Origin: Sporosarcina cascadiensis
GTDB lineage: Bacteria > Bacillota > Bacilli > Bacillales_A > Planococcaceae
DNA length: 64,000 nt
Assembly (NCBI RefSeq): GCF_009650995.1
Contig: NZ_WHVV01000004.1
Coordinates: 62,001-126,000 of the forward strand
Reading direction: 5' to 3'
Shown here: positions 7,608 to 16,341 of the stretch, one piece after another
How the letters are laid out: each line of letters starts with the position of its first letter
Position numbering within the stretch: position 1 is the stretch's first letter
Program-made: the position numbers and the translations under genes
Notes under the pieces: generated by a model
What the model was told of the DNA's origin: nothing
The model's database searches: none
The model's input: the letters and a program-made list of their open reading frames with translations, nothing else

Positions 7608-8497
7608 GATTCATCCTCCCCCTCTGTATCTACAGAGTTTCCTCCGTCTGTACCGTCCACGACCGTCGATGAGCGTTTCGCGATCATGACGTGATCGAGC
7701 ATCGAGAAGTTTGCTGCAGGACGAATATAAGCGAGTTTAGTCAGCCCATAATCATCCGTTGAAACTTCGGTAATTTCCCCTATCAAAATACCTTTCGGGA
7801 AAATTCCTCCGAGCCCCGAAGAAGTTACCTTCATTCCTTTTTTGACATCAAAACTGGAATCGATGCGTTTCATAATTAATTGACGTGTCTGCCGGTCAAA
7901 TCCTTCGATCAGGCCGAAAACCTCTTCCTCGCCAGCAATCATCGCCGCTACACGGAAGTTAATATTCTCGGTGGATAGTAATTCCACTGTGGAAGTAAAC
8001 GATGTAGACATAACGACTTTTCCGATCAGGCCTTGAGCCGTAATGACAGCCATATTGACTTCCACACCGTCAGTCGTTCCTTTATCCACAATCAGCTTAT
8101 CTTCCCATTGATCCGGATTTCGTGATATGACAGTGGACTGAATCGGTTCATAGGAACGCAGATCATCCAGTTTCTTTACAATATCACGCAATTTCACATT
8201 ATCCGCTTTCACGTCGACCAGTTCGGCTTGGGTAGCCGCATACGCATCCAGTCGCTCTTTTAATCGTTTGTTTTCTTCGTATGTATTAAGCATCGTATCA
8301 ATATTCTCAATGATCCCCGTAACAAAATGAGCCGGTTTCGTGAACATCGACTGTCCGAAACCGACAACATCCTTCACTACTTGTTCCGGAAAATTGGAAT
8401 GGTTCCGGTCACGAAGTGAGAATGCAATTAATGCCACAAGGACGATTACTCCTACTAATAAAATGATTAATCGTTTATTGGAAAAAAAACGTGGCAT
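7604..8497 (-). CDS. mreC: Rod shape-determining protein MreC
   Basis: A 297-residue bitopic protein: a membrane anchor at about 9-27 (LIILLVGVIVLVALIAF), a coiled coil at about 65-110 (NTYEENKRLKERLDAYAA), two beta domains (VISRNPDQWEDKLIVDKGT; SGLGGIFPKGILIGEI) and an acidic tail. It links cytoplasmic MreB filaments to the external elongation machinery. GGAGGAG precedes the ATG. It begins 18 bp after mreB. Confidence 0.96.
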   Translation of the reverse strand: MPRFFSNKRLIILLVGVIVLVALIAFSLRDRNHSNFPEQVVKDVVGFGQSMFTKPAHFVTGIIENIDTMLNTYEENKRLKERLDAYAATQAELVDVKADNVKLRDIVKKLDDLRSYEPIQSTVISRNPDQWEDKLIVDKGTTDGVEVNMAVITAQGLIGKVVMSTSFTSTVELLSTENINFRVAAMIAGEEEVFGLIEGFDRQTRQLIMKRIDSSFDVKKGMKVTSSGLGGIFPKGILIGEITEVSTDDYGLTKLAYIRPAANFSMLDHVMIAKRSSTVVDGTDGGNSVDTEGEDES

Positions 8498-8515
8498 TGC
8501 CTACATCTCCTCCAA

Positions 8516-9532
8516 TTATTTTACTTGCATTTTTTTGATAATTTCTAAGTTATCTAATGCTTTTCCGGTACCCAAAGCAACACAGTCTAATGGCTCTTCT
8601 GCAATAAACACAGGCATATTCGTCTCATCGGAAATGACCTTGTCCAAATTACGAAGCATCGCGCCGCCGCCAGTCAAGACAATTCCGCGCTCCATTACGT
8701 CAGAAGAAAGTTCGGGCGGTGTTGTTTCAAGCGTTTTCTTAACTCCTTCAACAATCTGCAAAATAGATTCACGAAGTGCTTCCACAATTTCTTCTGAAGA
8801 AATTTCAAGCGTTTTCGGAAGTCCGGTCAACAGATCACGTCCGCGAATATCCATCTTTTCTGCTTTCACAGCATCTTTGGCAGAACCAATTTCAATTTTG
8901 ATTGCTTCCGCTGTACGCTCACCGATTGTCAGGTTATAAGTTTTACGGATATAGCTGATGATCGCCAAATCCATCGTGTCCCCACCGACACGAATTGATT
9001 CACTTGTCACAATACCGCCGAGAGAAATAACTGCGACTTCAGTTGTACCGCCACCTATATCGACGACCATACTTCCCGTTGGTTCCCAAACCGGCAAATT
9101 TGCTCCGATTGCCGCCGCGAAAGGCTCCTCAATCGTAAACGCATCTTTCGCTCCGGCCTGGCGAGCCGCATCGATAACTGCACGCTGCTCAACAGAAGTA
9201 ATTCCGTAAGGCACACAAATCATGACATTCGGCTTCTTCCATGAACCGCCTGCCGCTTTTGTTGCTTCTTTCATATAATGCTCGATCATTGCAGTCGTTG
9301 TTTCAAAGTCTGCAATCACTCCGTCTTTCATCGGGCGGGTTGCCACGATGGATCCCGGAGTACGTCCAATCATATTTTTAGCAGCGCTTCCGACTGCTAC
9401 GATTTCATTTGTCACAGTATTTTTTGCTACAACGGAAGGTTCCCGAAGCACAATACCTTTACCTTTGATAAATACTAGTGTATTGGCTGTTCCCAGGTCG
9501 ATTCCTACGTCTTTCGTTCCAATTCCAAACAA
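8516..9532 (-). CDS. mreB: Rod shape-determining actin homologue MreB
   Basis: A 338-residue actin-like ATPase that organises lateral wall synthesis. Nucleotide-binding motifs are intact: [17 protein letters not shown] (phosphate 1), [17 protein letters not shown] (phosphate 2), and [15 protein letters not shown] (adenosine). The start is a TTG at 9532 with AAAGGAAG about 9 bases upstream, giving the conserved N-terminus [14 protein letters not shown] 58-codon in-frame extension upstream includes the promoter and is not translated. Confidence 0.97.
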   Translation of the reverse strand: MFGIGTKDVGIDLGTANTLVFIKGKGIVLREPSVVAKNTVTNEIVAVGSAAKNMIGRTPGSIVATRPMKDGVIADFETTTAMIEHYMKEATKAAGGSWKKPNVMICVPYGITSVEQRAVIDAARQAGAKDAFTIEEPFAAAIGANLPVWEPTGSMVVDIGGGTTEVAVISLGGIVTSESIRVGGDTMDLAIISYIRKTYNLTIGERTAEAIKIEIGSAKDAVKAEKMDIRGRDLLTGLPKTLEISSEEIVEALRESILQIVEGVKKTLETTPPELSSDVMERGIVLTGGGAMLRNLDKVISDETNMPVFIAEEPLDCVALGTGKALDNLEIIKKMQVK

Positions 9533-9587
9533 ATTATTTCTTCCTTTCTGCATAACCGTCAACGGCCTTCTTAAAAGCATACACCAC

Positions 9588-9593
9588 ATTATA
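9588..9593 (-). promoter_or_regulatory. -10 element (TATAAT) upstream of mreB
   Basis: A perfect TATAAT on the minus strand about 55 bases before the TTG start. At 17 bases further up stands TGTAAA, only a partial -35. The radC terminator just beyond (9646-9675) implies a promoter in this interval. Confidence 0.5.
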
Positions 9594-9645
9594 ACGGAAA
9601 GGTAACTAAATTTACAGCAGAGCCTCGCGAGAATCTCAAAAACAC

Positions 9646-9675
9646 GAAAAAAGAGACCGATTTCCCAGTCTCTCA
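9646..9675 (-). terminator. Rho-independent terminator after radC
   Basis: On the minus strand AGAGAC (9668-9673) and GTCTCT (9652-9657) pair around a 10-base loop and run into TTTTTT. It separates maf-radC from mreBCD. Confidence 0.8.
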
Positions 9676-9702
9676 GATGCATCTTACAGTCTAACGACAC
9701 GC

Positions 9703-10401
9703 TCAAATATAGCCCTTATCCTTCAAACTGATGAATTTCTGATCGCCGATAATTATATGATCCAGCACGTCGATCCCCATAATCGAACCGGCTTCCATCA
9801 AACGCTTCGTTACTTCAATATCCTCTCTAGATGGCGTAGTATCACCACTTGGATGATTATGGGAAATTATCATCGAAGCAGCAGAACGTTTGAACGCTTC
9901 ACGAAACACTTCCCTCGGATGAACGATACTGGAATTCAGACTACCGATGAAAATGGTCTGTTTATGAAGCACTTCGTTTTTTACATTGAGGAATAAAACG
10001 ACGAAATGTTCCTGGTTCAGCGAAGACATATCGGTCATTAAGTAGTTTGCTGCATCTTCAGGCGAGCGGATCTTATAACGATCCTGCGGCGACGTCCGGT
10101 ACAGCCGCTTGCCGAGCTCTGCTGCAGCCAAAATATGTACGGCTTTCGCTTCGCCTATTCCTTTAATTTCCGTCATTTCTCCCACCGTCATTCCGATTAA
10201 ATCCTGCAGACGGTCAACTGTCGATAATACCCGGTTAGCGAGCACAAGTACGGACTCGGAACGCGTCCCTGTCCTCAGTAAAATGGCCAGCAGCTCTTGA
10301 TTCGAGAGACTCCCGGCCCCCTCCCGAATCAATCTTTCCCTTGGCCTGTCCGCCAAATGAACATCGCGGATCATCATTTGCGGCGCTAAATCAAGTGGCA
10401 T
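9703..10401 (-). CDS. radC: RadC/JAMM-domain protein
   Basis: A 232-residue RadC (YsxA) protein. The N-terminal half has a helix-hairpin-helix region ([19 protein letters not shown]). The C-terminal half is a JAMM metalloprotease-like domain with [12 protein letters not shown] (His181, His183, Asp187). Despite its name, a DNA repair role has been doubted and the true function is unclear. The ATG at 10401 has AGGTG 9 bases upstream and overlaps the maf stop by 11 bases. An in-frame GTG at 10413 has no binding site. Confidence 0.93.
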   Translation of the reverse strand: MPLDLAPQMMIRDVHLADRPRERLIREGAGSLSNQELLAILLRTGTRSESVLVLANRVLSTVDRLQDLIGMTVGEMTEIKGIGEAKAVHILAAAELGKRLYRTSPQDRYKIRSPEDAANYLMTDMSSLNQEHFVVLFLNVKNEVLHKQTIFIGSLNSSIVHPREVFREAFKRSAASMIISHNHPSGDTTPSREDIEVTKRLMEAGSIMGIDVLDHIIIGDQKFISLKDKGYI

Positions 10402-11005
10402 GCTTTGCGGCACCTGCTTCCAGCACGACTAACTCTTCCTGACGCAGACGTTCAATTAATTGAGCGATCGGCAGCCCGACTATATTCTGATATTCTCCTA
10501 CGATTGATTCGACAAACAGCATACCCTCCGTCTGGATACCGTATGCTCCGGCTTTATCAGCCGCATCACCGGACCGGACATACTCTTCAACAAGTTCGAG
10601 ATCAAGTGTCCGAAACTTCACTTGTGACAAGCTGGAAAGCTGAATCTTTTTACCTTTTGTTAACACAGTCACGCCTGTAATCACTTCATGGATCTGTCCT
10701 GACAGCTCCATAAGAAATTCAACTGCCTGCGCATCGTTTACAGGCTTCGGATACAAACTGCCGTTTCTCACTACGATAGTGTCTGCTGCAATGACGATAG
10801 AGCCCGGCGCATCTGCAAACACTGCATCTGCCTTCTTTTCGGATAAACGCACCGCGTAGAGATGAGGCTCTTTCGGCGTATAGGGCAGATCCTCATCTGC
10901 GTAACTGGGTTTCACTGTAAAATCTAAGCCTGCGAGTTTCAGCAGTTCTTTGCGTCTCGGTGATGAAGATGCGAGAACGATTGGTTTGGTACTGATGAAT
11001 TTCAT
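10391..11005 (-). CDS. maf: Maf nucleotide pyrophosphatase
   Basis: A 204-residue Maf/HAM1-like house-cleaning pyrophosphatase. Motifs: LASSSPRRKELLKLAG at 12-27, SEKKADAV near 55, and AADTIVVRNG around 73-82 with the catalytic Asp. The closing AYGIQTEGMLFVESIVGEYQ is typical. Maf proteins hydrolyse non-canonical or modified NTPs, and Bacillus Maf also affects septation. AAAGGAGG precedes the ATG. It overlaps radC. Confidence 0.96.
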   Translation of the reverse strand: MKFISTKPIVLASSSPRRKELLKLAGLDFTVKPSYADEDLPYTPKEPHLYAVRLSEKKADAVFADAPGSIVIAADTIVVRNGSLYPKPVNDAQAVEFLMELSGQIHEVITGVTVLTKGKKIQLSSLSQVKFRTLDLELVEEYVRSGDAADKAGAYGIQTEGMLFVESIVGEYQNIVGLPIAQLIERLRQEELVVLEAGAAKHAT

Positions 11006-11090
11006 TGGGAAAACCTCCTTTTTTACCAGTGTACGCGATTGGAGGCGTTTTGAAAAAGAATGAAAAATGAATTTTCCTTACAAAATCGAA

Positions 11091-11723
11091 TCAAAATTGA
11101 ATTTTGAAGCATGGATCCTGACTTGTATAATGTGCCAGCAAATGGAGTCTGGCTATGGATGAGTCCTTGGTAAATGCGGAGATTGCAGTAATTTTCTTTT
11201 GTAAGTCCGATTCTTTTTTCTCTTTTTGATCTTTCGATAAATCAATTTTCGACAGATCGTCAGCGAGAAGGGCTTTTTCTACTTGTTTACTGTCTGCAGT
11301 CTTGCAGGTACCCGGTGCCAACTGAATTTTCTTCTTAAATGCATCCTCCCCTTCATTTAACACGACTTGACTCTCCTCCAGCCAGACAGCTCCCCATATA
11401 TAGAACTGATCGCTCACCTGCACGATAGACGTGTTGGCCAACGAAGGATTTTCCGTTGCAAAATCCGCTGCAGACTCTTTACTTGAAAAAACGCCATGCT
11501 GTTTGACGAACATCGTAAGCGTATCGCCGTCAGCTGCCTTTTTATCTTCACTGTTTTCTGTGCCCGGTCCGGAAGTTGTGACCGTTTTATCAGGTGCTGC
11601 CCCTTTTCCTCCTGTACTGAAAATCGTCAGCCCGATGACGAGTATAGCGGCAAGTCCTATGCCCACTCCTTGAACCATTGCTCGTATCACTGTGAATTTT
11701 GAATAGGATCTGCGAAAATTCAT
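11091..11723 (-). CDS. Single-pass membrane protein with SPOR-like domain, possible SpoIIB counterpart
   Basis: A 210-residue protein with a basic cytoplasmic N-terminus, one membrane segment (GVGIGLAAILVIGLTIF, about 20-36), a Ser/Asp-rich linker and an external domain. The stretch TMFVKQHGVFSSKESAADFA followed by VQVSDQFYIWGAVW looks like a SPOR fold, which binds denuded septal peptidoglycan. In B. subtilis the gene between maf and comC is spoIIB, a SPOR protein that speeds septal thinning during engulfment; this gene has that position. Two cysteines near the C-terminus could form a disulfide. Sequence similarity to SpoIIB is not obvious by eye, so the function is inferred from position and architecture. 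Confidence 0.6.
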   Translation of the reverse strand: MNFRRSYSKFTVIRAMVQGVGIGLAAILVIGLTIFSTGGKGAAPDKTVTTSGPGTENSEDKKAADGDTLTMFVKQHGVFSSKESAADFATENPSLANTSIVQVSDQFYIWGAVWLEESQVVLNEGEDAFKKKIQLAPGTCKTADSKQVEKALLADDLSKIDLSKDQKEKKESDLQKKITAISAFTKDSSIARLHLLAHYTSQDPCFKIQF

Positions 11724-11767
11724 TTGCTTTCACTCCACTTTTTTCTCCACTTTACCAAAGCGAACAT

Positions 11768-11800
11768 GAAAAAGGACAAGACTCTTGTCGTCTTGTCCTA
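11768..11800 (-). terminator. Rho-independent terminator at the end of the pilus operon
   Basis: A perfect 10-bp stem, AGGACAAGAC (11773-11782) against GTCTTGTCCT (11790-11799), with a 7-base loop. On the minus strand it runs into TTTTT, 15 bases beyond the prepilin peptidase stop. Confidence 0.92.
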
Positions 11801-11814
11801 AAATATTTTCTGTT

Positions 11815-12570
11815 TTAATTCAACAAATCAGTATACCATCCGACAAGCTGCGCTCCGTAAAAATACGCGATGAGGGCAGCGACTGCGATTGACGGACCGA
11901 ATGGGACAGGTGTTTTACGGCCCTGCTTCGTTCGTTTCAAAAAGATTATGCCGACAATCGCGCCTATTAATGAAGCTAAAAATAGAGTGAACAATGTTTG
12001 TATGGTGCCAAGCACTAAACCGATAACAAGAAATAACTTGATATCCCCGCCCCCCATGCCGCCATTCGACACGATCGCGATGAGCAGCAGGACGCCGAAA
12101 CCGACCGCAGCACCGAGCAGACTGTCCCACCAGGGCGTCAGCGGACTGAATATCCGTAATATAAAGATCGCAACGCCAAACGGCAGCAAGATTTTATTCG
12201 GAATCAGCATGTATTTCAAGTCGGATACTGTCAAAATGACGAGCATGGAAATGAAAAGCAGTGCGATTGCGAGTTCGAGCTGGAAACCAAAGTGTAAATA
12301 CGCAGCAGCGAACAGTACGCCTGTAATCAGTTCCATCAGCGGATAGATCGCGCTGATCTTCTCCCCGCAGCCCCGGCACTTGCCTTTCAGGAAGACGAAG
12401 GAGAATACGGGCACCAGATCCACAAGCGTCAGCCGGCGGTCGCAAGTGGTGCAGTGTGAAGGCGGCGAGACAATGGATTCTTTTAATGGTATACGTAAGC
12501 CGACCACGTTGAAAAACGAGCCAAACGTGATGCCGTAGAGGAAGAAAAAACTGCCGATCACCCATTCCAT
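11815..12570 (-). CDS. comC: Type IV prepilin leader peptidase / N-methyltransferase (ComC/PilD)
   Basis: A 251-residue polytopic aspartyl protease that cleaves prepilins after the conserved Gly and methylates the new N-terminus. The cytoplasmic loop has a four-cysteine zinc site (Cys40, Cys43, Cys65, Cys68). The catalytic aspartates are Asp117 (TVSDLKYMLIP) and Asp176 (GMGGGDIKLF). Its substrates are the five prepilin-like proteins upstream. In B. subtilis comC also sits beside spoIIB and folC; here a whole pilus locus lies between comC and folC. Confidence 0.97.
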   Translation of the reverse strand: MEWVIGSFFFLYGITFGSFFNVVGLRIPLKESIVSPPSHCTTCDRRLTLVDLVPVFSFVFLKGKCRGCGEKISAIYPLMELITGVLFAAAYLHFGFQLELAIALLFISMLVILTVSDLKYMLIPNKILLPFGVAIFILRIFSPLTPWWDSLLGAAVGFGVLLLIAIVSNGGMGGGDIKLFLVIGLVLGTIQTLFTLFLASLIGAIVGIIFLKRTKQGRKTPVPFGPSIAVAALIAYFYGAQLVGWYTDLLN

Positions 12571-12580
12571 AGACTGCCTC

Positions 12581-13267
12581 CTACTCCGTCTTCTCGTCGC
12601 CGGTCATTTTATTGATTGTTGTCGGGTCCTCTTTTGAGGCAGCCGGCGGTGCGTCCAGTTTCGGCGCTTCATTCTGCAGATTTTCAAGATCCGGGCGGAA
12701 ATAGGCATTGAACGAGATCACCAGCTCCATCGGACCGACTTCTGAGTTTTCTTCCGTCTTTTCTGCCGTCCCTTTAAACTGGATCGTCTCCACATTCAGG
12801 ATGCGTCGCGTCTCTTCCACTTCATAAATGAACGTCTCGACTTCTTCATAGGTATTTGCAAGCAGCTCGACCTCCATTAGCACCGTCTGGAGATTCTGCA
12901 CCTCTTCCGGCATCGTTTCAATCGCTGTCAGCTCTTTGGTGAACGACACATTCGTCACTTGGCTGCCCGACTTCACTTCTGCTTTCTCTATCTGCAGAAG
13001 CAGCCCATCTTCGAGTGGAATGACTGGGACTTTCTGCTGCAGCGGTTGTGAAGTGAATGTTTCTTCTGCATCCTTATTCGCAAGCTGTTTCTGCAGCGCA
13101 AACAGTGTATCACGCTCCGTGGACAATTGCAGTGCCGCCTGATCTTTTTGTTCTTTTGCAGGCAGATAGAGTGTATAGACCGAATAAAAGACGAGAGCAA
13201 TCAGGAAGATGGAAGCCAGTGCTACTAGTCCGATTTCCATTTGGCGTTTAGTAAAATACTTACTCAT
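12581..13267 (-). CDS. pilO: PilO-like inner-membrane alignment protein
   Basis: A 228-residue bitopic protein: an N-terminal membrane segment (GLVALASIFLIALVFYSVYT, about 12-31), a coiled coil (about 40-70) and a ferredoxin-like domain (VSFTKELTAIETMPEEVQNL, then the ETFIYEVEETRRILNVETIQ region). The tail is Pro/Asp rich. PilO pairs with PilN to connect PilM to the pilus base. The ATG at 13267 has AAGGAGGCG just upstream and overlaps the pilN stop by 8 bases. The assignment rests mainly on position and topology, since PilO sequences diverge strongly. Confidence 0.8.
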   Translation of the reverse strand: MSKYFTKRQMEIGLVALASIFLIALVFYSVYTLYLPAKEQKDQAALQLSTERDTLFALQKQLANKDAEETFTSQPLQQKVPVIPLEDGLLLQIEKAEVKSGSQVTNVSFTKELTAIETMPEEVQNLQTVLMEVELLANTYEEVETFIYEVEETRRILNVETIQFKGTAEKTEENSEVGPMELVISFNAYFRPDLENLQNEAPKLDAPPAASKEDPTTINKMTGDEKTE

Positions 13268-13973
13268 TTGAAACGCCTCCTTCTGTTTCGTTCTCAACAG
13301 GCGGCTGTTCGTCCCGCGCCGGCTCTTCATCTGCAGGCTGCTCTTCTTCATCCGGTGTTTCTTCTAAGGGCTCGTCAATCGCGTCCGGATCAACGACTGC
13401 ATCAGTTTCTGCCAGGTTCCGCTCATCGAGGAACTGGACAAAGTAGCGGGCCGTATATCTCGGCAGCACATCCGAAGCCAAGTCTTCCTCTTCCAGTTCT
13501 TCCGTTTCTACTTGCTCAAACGTTGCAGCGGTAACCAGGGAAGAAGCTTTCATCCGCGTTAAATAATGGGCCGCTTCCGCCATATCGTCGAACTGCACGT
13601 CAAATGTTGCTTCATTGGGCGCAGTGAATGTGAATTCTAAAAAAAATCCGCGATCCGGCAAAGCTTGTACAAGTTCCTGGATAAGCTGCACGGTTTTGTA
13701 CTGATAGCCTTCCAGCCATTCGACTGTCATGGCCAAATCTGCTTTATCCTGTCCGAACTCGGAAGGTCGCAACTGCGACGTGATAGCTTCCTCTTGTTTC
13801 TGAATCTCAAAAGTCTGCGCCTGCAACGATTGAGCTTCTTCGTCATTTTTTGCAGCAAGCCAAAACAGAACGGCCCAGCTGACGAGCGCGAGCACCAAAA
13901 TGCCCACTGCAACCCACAGCCATGTGGATCGTTCCTTGATTTTCTCAGGAAGGAGGTTAATATCGACTAACAT
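13260..13973 (-). CDS. pilN: PilN-like pilus assembly protein
   Basis: A 237-residue bitopic protein opening with VDINLLPEKIKER, the PilN signature through which it binds PilM. A membrane segment (WVAVGILVLALVSWAVLFWL) and a coiled coil follow, then a ferredoxin-like domain (QALPDRGFFLEFTFTAPNEA). The last 60 residues are an acidic, proline-rich tail unusual for PilN. A GAGGTG ribosome binding site overlaps the end of pilM. Confidence 0.9.
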   Translation of the reverse strand: MLVDINLLPEKIKERSTWLWVAVGILVLALVSWAVLFWLAAKNDEEAQSLQAQTFEIQKQEEAITSQLRPSEFGQDKADLAMTVEWLEGYQYKTVQLIQELVQALPDRGFFLEFTFTAPNEATFDVQFDDMAEAAHYLTRMKASSLVTAATFEQVETEELEEEDLASDVLPRYTARYFVQFLDERNLAETDAVVDPDAIDEPLEETPDEEEQPADEEPARDEQPPVENETEGGVSNE

Positions 13974-13979
13974 ATGTAC

Positions 13980-14963
13980 TTACACCTCTTCCTTCAGCGC
14001 CAGGCCGACTGCCCGGTGATACTCCGCAGAAATAATTGATCCATCCGTGCAACAAATCGGTTCCTTAACGAGCGGAAAAGCTTCAATCGCCAGACGTTCT
14101 CTGACCAGCTGCAAGAGCTCGTCCTGCTGACCGTATGTACCGTTCCATAATAAATGTGTAATGGTCGCTTCATTCTCCGCCAAATTAAAGCGGTAGAAAT
14201 TCGCCAGTTTTTCCAGCTCCATCACGATGGTGGCCGGTTCGACTTGATGTTCATTGATCTCTTCACCCGTCGTCAGACTGAGCGGAACTTCAAGCTCCAT
14301 CGAGCGAATAAACAGCGGAAAATGACTGTAGAAAATCGACACGGTCAGACTGCGGCCGCGTAAGTCAGCGAGGAGAATATGTTCTTCACCGGTGAATTGA
14401 TATTCTTTAAACGCCAGCCGGTAGAGAGACAGGGGTGCGATGTCCGCCACGACCGGCACCATCTTCGCGGCTTCCAAAGCGTCTTCGTATGCCTGCATGA
14501 CGCTTTCTTTTGATGCAATCAGAATTGCTTCGTGCTGTGCGGCATTCGCTGTGTACGGTACGACATCAAATACCGGATCATCGAATGGCAGATAGATGGT
14601 GGAGCCGATTTCGATGAAGAAATGCCCTTTTAACTCTTCGTCTTCCACGGTGTCGGGGTAGGCGACACGACGGATAATGACATAAGCGTCAGGCGCGAGG
14701 AATGCCACATCCCGCTTCGCCAGCCCCCAGTCAGCTGCCGCTTCAGCCAGAACCTGTTTTAGAGCCGCTTCGTCGGTAATCCGGCCTTCTTCTATAACGT
14801 TCGCCGGCATCGCCATTTCCTGAGCCGTATCGAGCACCAGCGGTTCACGAGTCTTAATGCGCACATAACGTACCGCATCGTCTTCGATTGTGAGCGAGTG
14901 CGTGCGTTTGTTGCGGCCCATGAGCGGCGATATAGTATCTGAAAGCTTCGATAGAATGGACAT
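13980..14963 (-). CDS. pilM: PilM-like actin-fold pilus assembly ATPase
   Basis: A 327-residue cytoplasmic protein of the PilM/FtsA-like actin fold (HSLTIEDDAVRYVRIKT at the first phosphate region; EHILLADLRGRSLTVSIFY at the second). The classical GxD at the first phosphate loop is weak (TIEDD), so nucleotide binding may differ from proteobacterial PilM. It starts the pilM-pilN-pilO-comC unit, with GGAGGG before the ATG. No pilP or pilQ follows, which is expected in a cell without an outer membrane. Confidence 0.85.
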   Translation of the reverse strand: MSILSKLSDTISPLMGRNKRTHSLTIEDDAVRYVRIKTREPLVLDTAQEMAMPANVIEEGRITDEAALKQVLAEAAADWGLAKRDVAFLAPDAYVIIRRVAYPDTVEDEELKGHFFIEIGSTIYLPFDDPVFDVVPYTANAAQHEAILIASKESVMQAYEDALEAAKMVPVVADIAPLSLYRLAFKEYQFTGEEHILLADLRGRSLTVSIFYSHFPLFIRSMELEVPLSLTTGEEINEHQVEPATIVMELEKLANFYRFNLAENEATITHLLWNGTYGQQDELLQLVRERLAIEAFPLVKEPICCTDGSIISAEYHRAVGLALKEEV

Positions 14964-15023
14964 ACGGCGTTTCCCTCCGGACAGCAGGCTGATCGTGAAT
15001 CAGACGACTGATTAGTTACGTTA

Positions 15024-15032
15024 AGTATAGCA
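15024..15032 (-). promoter_or_regulatory. Extended -10 promoter upstream of pilM
   Basis: The minus strand reads TGCTATACTTAA about 60 bases before the pilM start. No good -35 is seen. It would let pilMNO-comC be transcribed independently of the first pilin gene. Confidence 0.45.
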
Positions 15033-15101
15033 AACAGAGTGATAGAAGGAAAGATTCATAGGGAAAATTGCATATATTTGTCTTAATCTATATGAAGTTA
15101 T

Positions 15102-15545
15102 TTACTCGGCTCCTTCCATATGGCCACAAGGCGTTGAACCCACTACCAGTTCTTTGCCGCTGTTCTCGATCATTTTCCGTGTCGCTTTCTTAAATAAAAT
15201 TTTATTCTTGCCTGCGTCAGCATTCCCGCAAATCCAAGCGGGTTTTGAATCCGCCACAAAAAGCGAGTTGTTTCCGAGTCCTTCATCTTCCAAAAAACCT
15301 TCTGCGATAAGTGTTGGCACACTGACTGATTTTATATAACCTGTTGGGTCTTCGTAATCAACAAAATACAATTCAGCAGCTTCTATAATACTTACAGCAT
15401 TCGCTTTCTCCACTTTAATTTTTGAATTCTCGATAATATTTGCTATCGCAGGAACGGCGATAGCCGCGATAATTCCCAGAATGACAATGACAGCAAGAAG
15501 TTCGATAAGTGTTAGGCCGTCTGAACCTTTTATCCGTTTTTTCAT
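15102..15545 (-). CDS. Type IV prepilin (pilin 1, cysteine-containing)
   Basis: A 147-residue prepilin. A short basic leader ends in Gly10 with the cleavage site at SDG/LTLIELLAVIVILGII; the +1 residue is Leu instead of the usual Phe and Glu is at +5. The hydrophobic N-terminal helix is followed by a globular domain with two cysteines (ICGNADAG and STPCGHMEG) that could close a C-terminal disulfide loop. It is about 40% similar by eye to pilin 2 upstream. No strong ribosome binding site is visible (weak AGAG), so expression may be lower than for pilin 2. Confidence 0.92.
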   Translation of the reverse strand: MKKRIKGSDGLTLIELLAVIVILGIIAAIAVPAIANIIENSKIKVEKANAVSIIEAAELYFVDYEDPTGYIKSVSVPTLIAEGFLEDEGLGNNSLFVADSKPAWICGNADAGKNKILFKKATRKMIENSGKELVVGSTPCGHMEGAE

Positions 15546-15635
15546 ACTATCTCTACTCGCATGATTGAATGTCGATTATTGCCTTTTACTTATCTGTTCC
15601 TTGATTGCTGTTTCATCAAACCTCGGCTAACAATG

Positions 15636-15672
15636 TATAAAAAGACTCTGAAGATATAATTCTCTTCAGAGC
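15636..15672 (-). terminator. Terminator between the two pilin genes
   Basis: On the minus strand CTCTGAAGA (15663-15671) pairs with TCTTCAGAG (15646-15654) around an 8-base loop, followed by TCTTTTT. It follows pilin 2 and precedes pilin 1. Partial readthrough could set the ratio of the two pilins. The short interval 15673-15786 holds only a 24-codon reading frame with no ribosome binding site. Confidence 0.85.
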
Positions 15673-15786
15673 CAAGTTATTAGTTATTGCTTACTATCAG
15701 TTTATTTGAATTGTGTTCGAATTGTTTGGGGACCTGGTACCTCGAGTTGTGGTACCTTAAGTTGTTTGGAGATCATGTATGTCAGA

Positions 15787-16224
15787 TTAAGGCGTTGCAT
15801 TAGTTACTTCAGTCTTTTTACCACTGTCTGTTATATCTTTGCTAGTAGCATTTGTAAAAGTTACTTTAGGTTTAATTTTTTCATTTGTTGTACCAGTAAA
15901 GTGAACACCTGTGTCTTTTACTTTCTTTACTTTCCCGGTATTGGTTAGACTTCCTTCACTTTCTAAGAAGCCCTCACTTTTTAACTTGCTAATTTCAACT
16001 TCAACATCAACTTCATCTGGGTTCTCTGTAAAATACATATTTCCTGCACTAATTATATTTTGTGCATCAGCTTTTGCCGCTTTAACACGTGAGTTATCAA
16101 TAATATTCCCTATAGCCGGAATAGCAATCGCCGCGATAATCCCCAAGATAACAATAACCGCCAGTAACTCGACCAATGTTAAACCTTTTTCATTTTTTAA
16201 TTTCTTCTGCAAAAAATTTTTCAT
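15787..16224 (-). CDS. Type IV prepilin (pilin 2, probable major pilin)
   Basis: A 145-residue prepilin. Leader of 14 residues ending NEKG, cleavage before LTLVELLAVIVILGII, then the long hydrophobic helix and a Lys/Thr-rich globular domain without cysteines (GKVKKVKDTGVHFTGTTNEK). It has a strong AGGAGG before the ATG, its own promoter and its own terminator, as expected for an abundant subunit. The last 30 residues are mainly Thr, Lys and Asp, suggesting a surface-exposed end. Confidence 0.93.
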   Translation of the reverse strand: MKNFLQKKLKNEKGLTLVELLAVIVILGIIAAIAIPAIGNIIDNSRVKAAKADAQNIISAGNMYFTENPDEVDVEVEISKLKSEGFLESEGSLTNTGKVKKVKDTGVHFTGTTNEKIKPKVTFTNATSKDITDSGKKTEVTNATP

Positions 16225-16262
16225 GTAGTTTCCTCCTCTATGTTTTCGTGTTCTATGAAATT

Positions 16263-16271
16263 AGTATAGCA
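16263..16271 (-). promoter_or_regulatory. Extended -10 promoter of pilin 2
   Basis: The minus strand reads TGCTATACTAAT about 40 bases before the pilin 2 start, within the 117-bp gap after pilC. It matches the pilM and spo0B elements almost base for base. Confidence 0.5.
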
Positions 16272-16341
16272 GACTCTTTAGGAACTTAACACTAGAAAAC
16301 TAGTAAATTCATAAATTAATTTTGAAATAATGGATTTTGTG

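Noticed and set aside
9533..9706. 58-codon N-terminal extension of mreB
   Set aside because: It contains the -10 element and the radC terminator. The TTG at 9532 matches the known MreB N-terminus.
15705..15786. 24-codon minus-strand frame with two KpnI-like GGTACC palindromes after pilin 2
   Set aside because: No ribosome binding site, and it lies between the pilin 2 stop and its terminator. Most likely 3' UTR.
15546..16341. Possible c-di-GMP riboswitch upstream of the pilin genes
   Set aside because: Looked for because pili are often under c-di-GMP control, but no GEMM-type conserved core was found in either pilin leader.
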